Origin: Mesorhizobium sp.
GTDB lineage: Bacteria; Pseudomonadota; Alphaproteobacteria; Rhizobiales; Rhizobiaceae
Reading direction: 5' to 3'
NCBI GenBank assembly: GCA_004017275.1
Contig: SAKE01000020.1
Coordinates: 1 to 64,000 of the forward strand
DNA length: 64,000 nucleotides
Below the pieces are notes generated by a model. It ran no database searches, was not told the DNA's origin, and was given only the letters and a program-made list of their open reading frames with translations. Numbering within the stretch: position 1 is the stretch's first letter; each line of letters starts with the position of its first letter. Shown here one piece after another: positions 34,936 to 45,100 of this stretch. The position numbers and the translations under genes were made by a program.

Positions 34936-36207
34936 ATGACTTTCAAGCCTAGCCAGTCTCGTTTGTCGGTACGCCGTCTCGCTCCCTGGGCGGGACTGCT
35001 CGCCGCAACCCTTCTGCTGGCGGCCTGTTCGCAGGAGAGCAGCGCCCCTCCCGGCATGGGTCCGCCCGGCAAACCGGAAGTCGGCATCGTCACCCTGCAT
35101 CCGCAGTCGGTCGCGATCACAGCCGAACTATCGGGGCGCACCGCGGCCTCGCTGGTTGCCGAGGTGCGCCCACAAGTGAACGGCATCATCCAGCAGCGCC
35201 TGTTCAAGGAGGGCAGCGAGGTGGCGGCGGGACAGCCGCTCTACCTCATCGATCCGGCAAGCTACAAGGCGTCCTATGACAGCGCGGTCGCCGCACAACA
35301 GAAGGCGGAAGCGGCTGTGCCTACGGCGCAGGCCAAGTTCGACCGCTATGCCGGCCTGTTGAAACAGAACGTTGTTTCCAAACAGGACTATGACGATGCC
35401 GCCGCCACGCTGGCGCAGGCGCAAGCCGATGTCGCCTCGGCCAAGGCCAGCGCCGAGACGGCGCGCATCAGCCTCGACCGCACCTCAATCACGGCGCCGA
35501 TCGCCGGCCGCATCGACAAGTCCACGCTGACGCCCGGCGCGTTGGTCACCGCCAACCAGGATACAGTGCTGACCACCATCCGTGCGCTCGATCCGATCAA
35601 TGTCGACGTCACGCAGTCGAGCACCAATCTGCTCAATCTGCGCCAGGCCATCTCGGAAGGGCGGCTGAAGTTCAGCGGTCCTAATGTCAGCGTCAAGCTG
35701 AAGCTCGAGAACGGCACCATCTACACGCAGACCGGCAAGATGGAATTCGCCGGCGCCAATGTCGACCAGACCACCGGCACCTTTGCGCTCAGGGCCGAAT
35801 TCCCCAATCCCGACCGCCTGCTGCTGCCCGGCATGTATGTGCGGGCGCTGGTCGAGGAGGGCGTCGCCCAGAATAGCTTCCTGGTGCCGCAGCGCGCCGT
35901 CAGCCGCAACACCAAGGGCGAGGCCACCGCCATGGTCATCAATGCCGCGGGGAAGGTCGAGACGCGGGTGCTCGCCGTGCGCAACAGCGTCGGCAACAAC
36001 TGGCTGGTGGATTCCGGTGTCGGCGACGGCGACCGTGTCATCGTCGAGGGCATGCAGCTGGTGCGTCCCGGTGGCGATGCGACGGGCGTCGAAGTGACGA
36101 TCGACGAGACGACCGGCGAGGTCAAGGACCGCGGGCAGGGCGCTTCGGCCGCACCGGCCGGCTCCAACGCTGCCAAACCGGCGCCTGCCGCCGCGACCGG
36201 GAACTGA
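34936..36207 (+). CDS. RND efflux periplasmic adaptor (AcrA/MexA type)
   Basis: Predicted 423-residue lipoprotein: the lipobox LLAACS (about 27-32) is followed by the barrel-sandwich halves, a helical hairpin (about 110-185) and the beta-barrel with GTFALRAEFPNPDRLLLPGMYV. It joins the pump to the outer-membrane factor. The ATG at 36-base offset into the longer frame was chosen for its signal sequence. First gene of a three-gene efflux operon, three bases before the pump gene. The Ala/Pro-rich tail is normal. Confidence 0.93.
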   Translation: MTFKPSQSRLSVRRLAPWAGLLAATLLLAACSQESSAPPGMGPPGKPEVGIVTLHPQSVAITAELSGRTAASLVAEVRPQVNGIIQQRLFKEGSEVAAGQPLYLIDPASYKASYDSAVAAQQKAEAAVPTAQAKFDRYAGLLKQNVVSKQDYDDAAATLAQAQADVASAKASAETARISLDRTSITAPIAGRIDKSTLTPGALVTANQDTVLTTIRALDPINVDVTQSSTNLLNLRQAISEGRLKFSGPNVSVKLKLENGTIYTQTGKMEFAGANVDQTTGTFALRAEFPNPDRLLLPGMYVRALVEEGVAQNSFLVPQRAVSRNTKGEATAMVINAAGKVETRVLAVRNSVGNNWLVDSGVGDGDRVIVEGMQLVRPGGDATGVEVTIDETTGEVKDRGQGASAAPAGSNAAKPAPAAATGN

Positions 36208-36210
36208 GCG

Positions 36211-39200
36211 ATGTCCGTATTCTTCATCAACCGGCCGATCTTCGCCTGGGTGATCGCCATCGTGATCATGCTGGGCGGGCTGCTCGCGCTCACCTCGCTG
36301 CCGATCTCGCAATATCCGCAGATCGCGCCGACCACGGTCAACATCAGCGCCACATATCCGGGCGCCGATGCATCGACGGTGGAAAACTCGGTGACCAAGG
36401 TCATCGAGCAAGGCATGACCGGCATCGACAATCTCGACTACATGACGGCGACGTCGACCTCGACCGGTTCGGCCTCCATCACGCTGACCTTCACCACTGC
36501 AGCCGATCCCGATACCGCCCAGGTGCAGACGCAAAACAAGCTGCAACTGGTGCAGTCGCAGCTGCCGCAGGTGGTGCAGAGCAACGGCATCACCGTCTCC
36601 AAATCTTCGACCGGCTTCCTGATGGTCATCGGCTTCGTCTCGACCGACGGCAAGATGAACTCGACCGATCTCGCCGACTATGTCGACGCCACCGTCAACG
36701 ACACGCTGAAGCGCGTCGAAGGAGTGGGCTCGACGCAGCTGTTCGGTTCCGGCTATGCCATGCGCATCTGGCTCGACCCCGACAAGCTCGCCAAATATGC
36801 CCTGATGCCGAGCGACGTGGCTACCGCCATCGAAGCACAGAACACACAGGTTTCGGCCGGCCAGCTCGGCGGCCTGCCGGCGCGCAAGGGCCAGCAGCTC
36901 AACGCCACGGTGACGGCCAAGAGCCGGCTGCAGACCGCCGAACAGTTCCGCAACATCATCCTGAAGAGCCAGACGGACGGTTCGCTGGTTCGCCTCAACG
37001 ATGTCGCCACCGTTGAACTCGGCGCCGAAAGCTATACGACGCAAGCCAACTACAACGGCAAGCCGGCGGCCGGCGTCGCCGTCAACCTGGCGACCGGCGC
37101 CAACGCCATCAACACCGCCGAGGCGGTGCGCTCGACGATCGCCCGGCTGAGCTCGACCTTCCCGCAAGGGGTCGAGGTCGTCTATCCCTACGACACCTCG
37201 CCCTTCGTGCGGCTGTCGATCGAGGAGGTGGTCAAGACGCTAGCCGAAGCGATCGCGCTGGTGTTCCTGGTGATGTTCATCTTCCTGCAGAATTTGCGCG
37301 CCACCATCATCCCGACGATCGCCGTGCCGGTGGTGCTGCTCGGCACGTTCGGCGTGCTGTCGCTGTTCGGCTATTCCGTCAACACGCTGACCATGTTCGC
37401 CATGGTGCTCGCCATCGGCCTTTTGGTCGACGACGCCATCGTCGTCGTCGAGAATGTCGAACGCGTGATGCAGGAGGAAGGCCTGTCGCCGAAGGAGGCG
37501 ACGCGCAAGTCGATGCACGAAATCACCGGCGCGCTGATCGGCATTGCCACCGTGCTTTCGGCCGTGTTCGTGCCGATGGCTTTCTTCGGCGGTTCTACCG
37601 GCATCATCTACCGGCAATTCTCGGTGACCATCGTCTCGGCGATGGTGCTGTCCGTGCTGGTCGCACTGGTGCTGACGCCGGCACTGTGCGCCACCATCCT
37701 GCGACCGCCCAAGGACCATGCGACGCAGACCGGCCCGTTCGGCTGGTTCAACCGTGTCTTCGATCGCGGCACGCTTGCCTACCGCGACGGCTCGCACGGC
37801 ATCATCAACCGGTCCTGCCGCTTCCTGGTCGTTTTCCTGGCCATCGTCGTTGCCGTGGGCTGGATGTTTGCCCGGCTGCCGAGTTCGTTCCTGCCGGAAG
37901 AGGACCAGGGCATCCTGATCACCAGCGTGCAACTGCCGGTCGGCGCGACGCAGGACCGCACCGAGCGCGTGCTGGCGCAAGTGACCGACCATTATCTCAA
38001 CCAGGAGAAGGACGTCGTCGACGGGGTGTTCACCGCTTCCGGCTTCGGCTTCGGTGGCGCTGGGCAGAATGTCGGCATCGCTTTCGTGCGGCTGAAGGAT
38101 TTCGATCTGCGGAAATCGCCGGCCATGGCGGCACAGGCGATCGCCGGCCGCGCGATGGGCGCGTTCTCCAAGATCAGGGATGCGCAGGTCTTCGCGCTTG
38201 CGCCTCCCGCCATCCAGGGGTTCGGCAACACCAACGGCTTCGACTTCTACCTGCAGGACGTCAATGGCGCCGGCCATGACGCGCTGATCCAGACGCGAAA
38301 TCAGCTTCTGGCCCTGGCCGGGCAGAGCAAGGTGCTCGCCAACACAAGGCCTAACGGCCAGGAGGACCAGCCGCAATTCTCGGTCGACATCGACCAGGAA
38401 AAAGCCAGCGCGCTGGGCGTCAGCCTAGCCGCAATAAACAACACGCTCTCCAGCGCCTGGGGCAGCGACTACGTCAACGATTTCATCGATCGCGGGCGGG
38501 TGAAACCGGTCTATCTGCAGTCGGATCCGAACTTCCGCATGCAACCGGAAGACCTGGACAAATGGCAGGTCCGCAATGCCAGCGGCGCCATGGTGCCGTT
38601 CTCGGCCTTCGCCTCCAGCCACTGGACATTCGGCTCGCCCAGGCTCGAACGCTACAATGGTTCGGCGGCGGTCGAGATCCAGGGCGCGGCGGCGGCGGGC
38701 GTCAGCTCGGGTGCCGCCATGGACGAGATCGATAAGCTTGTGGCGCAATTGCCCGCCGGATATTCCCACGAATGGACAGGGCTGTCGCATCAGGAGAAGC
38801 TCTCCGGCAACCAGGCGCTGTCGCTCTATGCGATCTCGGCACTGGTCGTGTTCCTGTGCCTGGCAGCGCTTTATGAGAGCTGGTCGATCCCGTTCGCGGT
38901 CATGCTGTCGGTGCCGATCGGCATCTTCGGCGCGCTGCTGGCGGCGAGCCTGTTCGGCCAGTCCAACGACGTCTATTTCAAGGTCGGGCTTTTGACTACG
39001 ATCGGCCTTGCCGCCAAGAACGCCATCCTGATCGTCGAGTTCGCCATCGAACGGCAGACCGCCGGGATGGGGCTGGTCGAGGCGACGCTGGAGGCGGCGC
39101 GACAGCGGCTGCGGCCGATCCTGATGACGTCGCTGGCCTTCATCCTCGGTGTGCTGCCGCTGGCGATCGCCAGCGGTGCGGGCTCCGGCGCGCAGAACTC

Positions 39201-39354
39201 CGTCGGCATCGGTGTCATGGGCGGCATGATCGCGGCGACCGTGATCGGCGTGTTCCTGGTGCCGCTGCTGTTCGTCACGGTGCGCCGCATCTTCAAGGGC
39301 AAGGTGGCAAAACAGGGTACGGGCGAGACGCCGGCAACGGCCAACCAGCAATAA
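36211..39354 (+). CDS. RND efflux transporter, HAE1 family (AcrB/MexB type)
   Basis: Predicted 1047 residues, full family length. Twelve membrane segments, two large periplasmic loops, and the proton-relay residues: the Asp pair in GLLVDDAIVVVENVERVM (segment 4) and Lys in GLAAKNAILIVEFA (segment 10). N-terminus FFINRPIFAWVIAI is typical. It exports hydrophobic drugs, bile-like or plant compounds through the adaptor and outer-membrane factor using the proton gradient. Specific substrates cannot be predicted. Confidence 0.96.
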   Translation: MSVFFINRPIFAWVIAIVIMLGGLLALTSLPISQYPQIAPTTVNISATYPGADASTVENSVTKVIEQGMTGIDNLDYMTATSTSTGSASITLTFTTAADPDTAQVQTQNKLQLVQSQLPQVVQSNGITVSKSSTGFLMVIGFVSTDGKMNSTDLADYVDATVNDTLKRVEGVGSTQLFGSGYAMRIWLDPDKLAKYALMPSDVATAIEAQNTQVSAGQLGGLPARKGQQLNATVTAKSRLQTAEQFRNIILKSQTDGSLVRLNDVATVELGAESYTTQANYNGKPAAGVAVNLATGANAINTAEAVRSTIARLSSTFPQGVEVVYPYDTSPFVRLSIEEVVKTLAEAIALVFLVMFIFLQNLRATIIPTIAVPVVLLGTFGVLSLFGYSVNTLTMFAMVLAIGLLVDDAIVVVENVERVMQEEGLSPKEATRKSMHEITGALIGIATVLSAVFVPMAFFGGSTGIIYRQFSVTIVSAMVLSVLVALVLTPALCATILRPPKDHATQTGPFGWFNRVFDRGTLAYRDGSHGIINRSCRFLVVFLAIVVAVGWMFARLPSSFLPEEDQGILITSVQLPVGATQDRTERVLAQVTDHYLNQEKDVVDGVFTASGFGFGGAGQNVGIAFVRLKDFDLRKSPAMAAQAIAGRAMGAFSKIRDAQVFALAPPAIQGFGNTNGFDFYLQDVNGAGHDALIQTRNQLLALAGQSKVLANTRPNGQEDQPQFSVDIDQEKASALGVSLAAINNTLSSAWGSDYVNDFIDRGRVKPVYLQSDPNFRMQPEDLDKWQVRNASGAMVPFSAFASSHWTFGSPRLERYNGSAAVEIQGAAAAGVSSGAAMDEIDKLVAQLPAGYSHEWTGLSHQEKLSGNQALSLYAISALVVFLCLAALYESWSIPFAVMLSVPIGIFGALLAASLFGQSNDVYFKVGLLTTIGLAAKNAILIVEFAIERQTAGMGLVEATLEAARQRLRPILMTSLAFILGVLPLAIASGAGSGAQNSVGIGVMGGMIAATVIGVFLVPLLFVTVRRIFKGKVAKQGTGETPATANQQ

Positions 39355-39365
39355 GGGTACTTTCC

Positions 39366-40856
39366 ATGACAGGTTTCGAACGTGGCTCGGTGGCCGCGAG
39401 GCGGCTCCTTGCGCCTATGATCAGTACGGTCCTGCTCGCGGGATGCGTCGTCGGTCCGGATTATCAAACGCCCATCCTGGCGATGCCGGCGAATTGGAGC
39501 GGCCAGAAGCCGACAAAGGCCACCCAGCCGGCGCAACTGTCGCAATGGTGGCAGCGGCTGCGCGATCCCGAGCTGAACACGCTTGTCGAAGAAGCCGTTG
39601 CCGGCAATCTCGATGTCGCCACTGTTAAGGCCAGGATCCGCGAGGCGCGCGCCAGCTATCGCCAGAGTGCGGGCACGTTGCTGCCGTCGCTCGACGGCTC
39701 CGGCTCTGCCACCCGCAACAAGTCGGCCGAGACCACATCAGGCTCGAACGCCACCTACAACGAATACCAGGCCGGTTTCGACGCCAGCTGGGAGCTCGAC
39801 TTGTTCGGCGCCAACCATAGGGGCGTCGAGGCCGCCCGCTATGGGCTGGACGCCTCGCAGGAGGAACTGCGCTCGACGCTTCTGACCCTGGTCGGCGATG
39901 TCGCATCCACTTATGCCCAGGCGCGCGGCTATCAGGCCCGCATCGCGCTCGCCAGGCGCTCGGCCGCATCGCAAAGACAGACCGCCGAATTCACCCGCAC
40001 CATGGCTCAAGCAGGCACGGCAACCGCAGCCGATGTCGCCAAGGCGATAGGGCAGGCGGCGAGCACCGAAGCCGCGGTGCCGACGCTGGAGGCAAGCTAT
40101 GCGCAAGCCGTGCATCGTCTCTCGGTGCTGACCGGCCGTCCGCCGGCGGCACTGAGCGAACGGCTGAAGCGCGGCGCGCCGATCCCGAGACCGCGCCTGC
40201 CGATCCCGACGGGCATTCCCGCCGACATCCTTTTGTCGCGCCCTGATGTGCGTATGGCGGAGCGGCAATACGCGCAATACACCGCTAAGATCGGCCAGGC
40301 CGAGGCGGCCCGCTACCCCTCGGTCAGCCTGACCGGAGACATCAGCACCGCGGCGCTGAAGCTCGGCGATCTCGGCAAGAATTCGTCGATCGGCTGGTCG
40401 TTCGGGCCGACGCTCAGCGTGCCGGTGTTCAATGCCGGCCAGTTGCAGGCGGCCGTCGAGGTCGCCAAGGCGCAGCGCGATCAATATTTCATCGCCTATC
40501 GGTCTTCGGTGCTGACGGCGCTCGAGGATGTGGAGAACGCGCTCGTGCTGTTGTCGCAGGAGCGCATTCGGATCAGCAAGCTTGCCTCGTCAGCGAAGTC
40601 CTATGGCGAGGCGGCAAATCTCGAAGGCACGCTCTACAAGGCCGGCGAGACGAGCCTTCTCGATGTGCTCGACGCCCAGCGCTCGCTCTACTCGGCGGAA
40701 GACTCGCTGCTGCAAAGCCGCGTCCTGCTGGCGACCAACTACATCGCCCTCAACAAGGCGCTCGGCGGCGGCTGGGATGGCGCGGTCGACAGCGCCAAGC
40801 CGGAAATCGTCGACGTCAAGACCGAGCCGAGGCTGGCGTCGAAGCCGGCCTCCTGA
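39366..40856 (+). CDS. Outer-membrane efflux factor, NodT family
   Basis: Predicted 496-residue lipoprotein of the TolC/OprM kind, with lipobox VLLAGC (about 22-27) and two OEP repeats of long helices and beta strands (about 75-270 and 290-470); GPDYQTP after the lipobox is typical. It forms the outer-membrane channel for the RND pump. Eleven bases after the pump gene. A perfect hairpin, GCCGGCCTC with GAGGCCGGC (40844-40863), overlaps the stop codon but lacks a U-tract. Confidence 0.95.
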   Translation: MTGFERGSVAARRLLAPMISTVLLAGCVVGPDYQTPILAMPANWSGQKPTKATQPAQLSQWWQRLRDPELNTLVEEAVAGNLDVATVKARIREARASYRQSAGTLLPSLDGSGSATRNKSAETTSGSNATYNEYQAGFDASWELDLFGANHRGVEAARYGLDASQEELRSTLLTLVGDVASTYAQARGYQARIALARRSAASQRQTAEFTRTMAQAGTATAADVAKAIGQAASTEAAVPTLEASYAQAVHRLSVLTGRPPAALSERLKRGAPIPRPRLPIPTGIPADILLSRPDVRMAERQYAQYTAKIGQAEAARYPSVSLTGDISTAALKLGDLGKNSSIGWSFGPTLSVPVFNAGQLQAAVEVAKAQRDQYFIAYRSSVLTALEDVENALVLLSQERIRISKLASSAKSYGEAANLEGTLYKAGETSLLDVLDAQRSLYSAEDSLLQSRVLLATNYIALNKALGGGWDGAVDSAKPEIVDVKTEPRLASKPAS

Positions 40857-40867
40857 GGCCGGCGCGG

Positions 40868-41017
40868 GGCCTGTTCGATATCGTCGAAGCCAATGACGCA
40901 GAGGTAGCGCGGTACGTTGATGCCGAATTTGTGGCGAGCCGTGTCCAGGAAGCCGCAGGCTATCAGGTCGGTCACGCAGAAGGCTGCGTCCGGCCGCTGC
41001 CGTCCGGAAAACAGGCG
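40868..41017 (-). pseudogene. Remnant of a LacI-type regulator
   Basis: This leftward stretch encodes RPDAAFCVTDLIACGFLD and then NVPRYLCVIGFDDIEQA, which match the end of a LacI/PurR effector-binding domain. Only about 50 residues remain; there is no DNA-binding domain, and the fragment runs into the 3' end of the outer-membrane factor gene. The rest of the gap 40857-41193 shows no gene. Confidence 0.6.
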
Positions 41018-41193
41018 CCTGGCTGTTCATCCCTTCTGCTAAGACGGCTAGCTTCGTCAAGCGCTTGCGGCCTGACGCCAAGCCCCTTGCCCTAGCAGGC
41101 AGTTGCCCGCTGCCTCACGACAGGCCGGCGGGTTCATCCTATCTCCGTGCGGCCAGTGAGCTTGAGCCCTGTGGCAGGGAAGGACAAACCAAA

Positions 41194-42068
41194 ATGACAT
41201 CGACGTCCGTTGCCAGTCGCGAAGCGGCGCCCTTGCCGGTCGCAGCACTGATGGGCGCCATGGTGTCGATCCAGATCGGCGCCACCTTCGCCAAGGGCCT
41301 GTTCCCGCTGATCGGCGCGCAAGGCACGACGACGCTCAGGCTGGTCATCGGCGCGCTGATGCTGATCGCGGTGCTGCGGCACTGGCAGATGCTGCCCTCG
41401 CGCGCCACCTTGCCGTGGCTGGTCGCCTATGGGGTGACGCTTTGCGCGCTCAACCTTCTGTTCTACGCAGCGCTCGCCAGAATTCCGCTCGGCGTTGCGG
41501 TGGCGCTGGAATTTTCAGGGCCGCTTCTGGTGGCGACGCTGACCTCGCGGCGCGCCAGCGACTTTGCCTGGATCGCGCTGGCGGTGGCCGGCATCCTGCT
41601 GTTGTCGCCCTTCGTCCATTCAGTCGCGCCGCTCGATCCGATCGGGGTGATGCTGGCGCTGGCGGCCGGCGGGCGCTCTACATCGTGCTGGCCCAGAAGG
41701 CCGGCGCGGAGCTTGGCACCCGCACCACCGCCTACGGCATGGCGATCGCCGCCGTGCTGGTGCTGCCCTTCGGCGTGGCGCAGGCGGGAACCGCGCTGCT
41801 CGCGCCGTCGATCCTGGTCAGCGCGCTGCTCGTCGGCCTGTTCTCCAGCGCGTTGCCGTTCTTTCTGGAGATGGTGGCGCTCACACGCATGCCAGCCCGC
41901 ATCTACGGCACGCTGACCTGCCTGGAGCCGGGGCTGGGCGCACTGGCCGGCTTCCTGTTCCTGCACGAGAGCCTGACCACCACGCAATGCGTCGGGATCG
42001 CCGCCGTCATTGCCGCCGCCTTCGGCACGGCGGTCACCTCGAAGCCACCGGTGCCGTCGCCAGAGTAG
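41194..42068 (+). pseudogene. EamA family exporter with a frameshift (RhtA-like)
   Basis: The N-terminal half (ATG 41194, AAGGA upstream) encodes five membrane segments up to about 41670; the second half continues in another frame from RALYIVLAQKAG to the stop at 42068. Joined, they make a full DMT exporter of about 290 residues resembling amino-acid exporters such as RhtA. The break falls at gccggcgggcgctctac near 41666-41682, where loss of a few bases (1, 4 or 7) would explain it. A sequencing error is possible. Confidence 0.75.
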
Positions 42069-42131
42069 GGTGGGCGGGACGGACGCGCCGGTTCATCGAG
42101 CGCAGGGCGACGTCATTGCCGCCTGTAGTCG

Positions 42132-45100
42132 TCAGAACTTGATGCCGAGATCGACCTTGGCGCCCTGGTCCACCGTGCCGCCGCCGAACTGGCCGGAGTA
42201 GGAAACGCCGAGCGTGGCATTGGCCGACATGTTGAGGTCGAGGCCAGCCTCGACCACGGCTGCATCCCTGGCGATCGGCACGCCGGCGATGGTGAAGGCG
42301 TCGCCTCCGGCAAAGGCGAAGCTGGAAATCGGCGTGACATCGCCGAAGGCATGGCGCCAGCCGAGCATGCCGCGCGCCGTGGCGTTGATGCCGCCAAGCG
42401 CGAAATCGGTCGAGCCGCGCAAGCCGAGCGTGGCGAAGGTGGCATCGGTGGTGGAGCCGGCGCTGGTCAGTGCCGCCGCGCCGCCGGTTTCGGTGAAGCC
42501 GTCGGTGCGCACGCTGACATAGGCGAGATTGGCGAACGGTTCGAACTTGAAGTGTCCGGCATCGGCCTTGTAGGCGAGTTCGCCGAACACCTGCGCAGTG
42601 CCGGCATCGTAGTCTGCCGACAATCCATCCGTGAAGCCATTGAAAGCGACGGTGCGTTTTGTCGAAAGACTGCTCCAGCTGTAGGCAGCCCCGGTGCGGA
42701 AAGCGATGGCGCCCCAGTTGGTGCCGCCATAGAGACCGAGATGGTAGCTGTCGCTCTTGCCGGAGGAATTGCGGTCGTCGGCATCGAAGGAGGAATGGCT
42801 GTAGCCGCCGAGCAACCCGATGCGCCAGCCGCCAAGGAGCGTATCGGCACCGGCCAGCAGGCCGCCGGTCGAGCGATCGAAGGCGGCGGCGTTGCCATCG
42901 CTGTCCGTATTGCCCCAGGAGCCAAACGCCTGGCCCCAGACGGCGAAGCGGTCGGTATCGGCGGCGACAATTTCGGGGCCGCCTTCGCCATAGGCCATGA
43001 CCGGCAATGCGGCCGATCCAACATCGCCGAAGGCAGCGGCGATGCGGTTGGTGGCGGCGTCGCGGACGAAGCGGCTGTCTTCAAGCAGCATGCCCTTGGC
43101 CGAGGCATGGATTTCGCCGGAAAGCTGGTCGAAAGCGTCCCGGACAACTGCTTCGCTCGGCAAGGCAAAGATGGCATCGAACAGCGGATTGCCGCCGCCG
43201 AGGCTTTCGGCGCCGCCGCCGGTGGCGATCTGGTTTGGCGTCAGGCCGACATCGGCGAAGGACTTTGCCTGCACCGCGTCGATGTAGACATGCGTGGGAT
43301 CGTAATTGGCGTAAAGGCCGGTAAAAAGGCCTAGTCCGCTGATCGTGTAAGTGCCGGTGACGCCCGCGTCGGCCTGCAGCACCGTGTAATGCGTGCCCGG
43401 CACGTAAGGTGCTGCGTCCGTCTTGACCATGTCGAGGATCGCGCCGGCGGCGATCGTCGCCGTGCCTGTCGCGTGGATGAGATCGGACTGGCCGGTCGAG
43501 GTCAGTTCGACCTGGTAGATCGAGCCCGCCGCCTGATCGATATTGCCCGCGACATTGAGCGTGCCGATCGAATTGCCCGGTGCGACGATGCCGCCCGACT
43601 GCGCCACGATGCCGCCAACCGTGCCGTTGCCGCCCAGCACGCCACCCAAGATCGTCACCAGCGAGTTGGCCAGCGAGCCGTTCACGGCCAGCCGTCCGCC
43701 ATCCACATTGGTGGCGCCGGTGAAACCGCTCGAATCGGCGGTCAGATTGGTGTTGCCGGCGATCTGGTTGATCGTGCCTGCGCCGCCGATCGACGACGCG
43801 AAGGCGTAGTTCGTGCCGGTGTGGTTGAAGTTGATCGCGCCCGCGCCCGTTCCGAACTGGACGCTCGCCGCATTGAGCGTGCCCGGCGCGGCCGCGGCCG
43901 TCCCGGGCGCGCCGCCAATGTTGAGCGTGCCGGCGGACCCCACTTGCTTGGCAATCGCGACTTTGCCACCGACCGAAACCGCGCCATCGTTCGAGATGTC
44001 CAGCGTGCCTGTTCCGGCGCTGCCAACGACCAGATCCGAAAGGCTGATCCAGGTTGAGTTCGTGCCATCGACCGTTACCTTGCCCAAGGCGCCCGCGACG
44101 TCACCAATATGGCCCTCGTTGTTGGTGACCGTACCGCCATTCGCGATCGCCAACGTTGCCGAGCCAGTCAGACCGACAAACAGGTTTGAACCGTTGGTCC
44201 AGGTCGAGCCGGCCCCAGTCACCGTCGCGGTGCCTTGGGATCCTGAGAAATCTCCGAGAACGCCTAGGGCGCTGGTGACTTTCCCGCCATTCGAGATGGT
44301 CAGTGTGCCTGTACCGGAGTTGCCGACATAGAGGGCCAAACCGCTGCTCCATGTCGAACCCGCGCCATCGACCGTTGCCGTGCCAACCCCGGTAGCAGCA
44401 ACGCCGATCACGCCATCGGCACTATTGACCTTGCCACCGTTCGAGACGGCCAGCGTGCCGCTTCCGGAATCACCGATGGTCAGGATTCCGCCGTTGACGG
44501 AACCTCCATTCGCAACCGTCAGTGTGCCGGTGCCGCTAACGCCGACATTGAGATCTCCGCTACTGGTCCACGTCGAGCCAGGGCCGCTGACGTTAGCCAT
44601 ACCGATGGACCCGGCATCAAAGCCTAGATAGCCGTCGATGTTCACGACGCTGCCGCCGTTGGAGAGCGTCACCGAAGCCGTACCGTCAAAACCGATCAGC
44701 AGGTCGCCATGCATCTCCCACAGCGAATCCGTGCCGTCGACCGTAGCCTGGCTCGCGACATCGGCACCCATCGCCATGTAGGCGAAGCCGCCGGAGGCAA
44801 CGCCGCCATTGGTGACGGCAAGAGTGCCGCTTCCGTAAGCGCCAAGGTATAGGCCGTTCTTGTTGGTCCATTTCGAGCCCATGCCGTCGACGGTGACTGC
44901 ACCAGCGGATGTTGCTCCCCCGCCGACAACGACCGAATCAGCATCCGCTGAACCGCCGTTGGAGATGACAAGTGTCCCGTGACCGCCGGCGCCCACGGTA
45001 AGATCGTCATCGGTGCTCCAGGAGGATCCTGCCCCGTCCACCGTCACGGTCGCCGTCGCGGTACCGAGCTCGCCAAGGATCGCTGCCTGGTTGGTGAGCT

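Noticed and set aside
35485..37167. Leftward frame of 560 codons
   Set aside because: Antisense to the RND adaptor and pump genes, which are full length with all motifs.
40844..40863. Hairpin GCCGGCCTC/GAGGCCGGC as terminator
   Set aside because: It overlaps the stop codon and lacks a U-tract; kept only as a note in the NodT entry.
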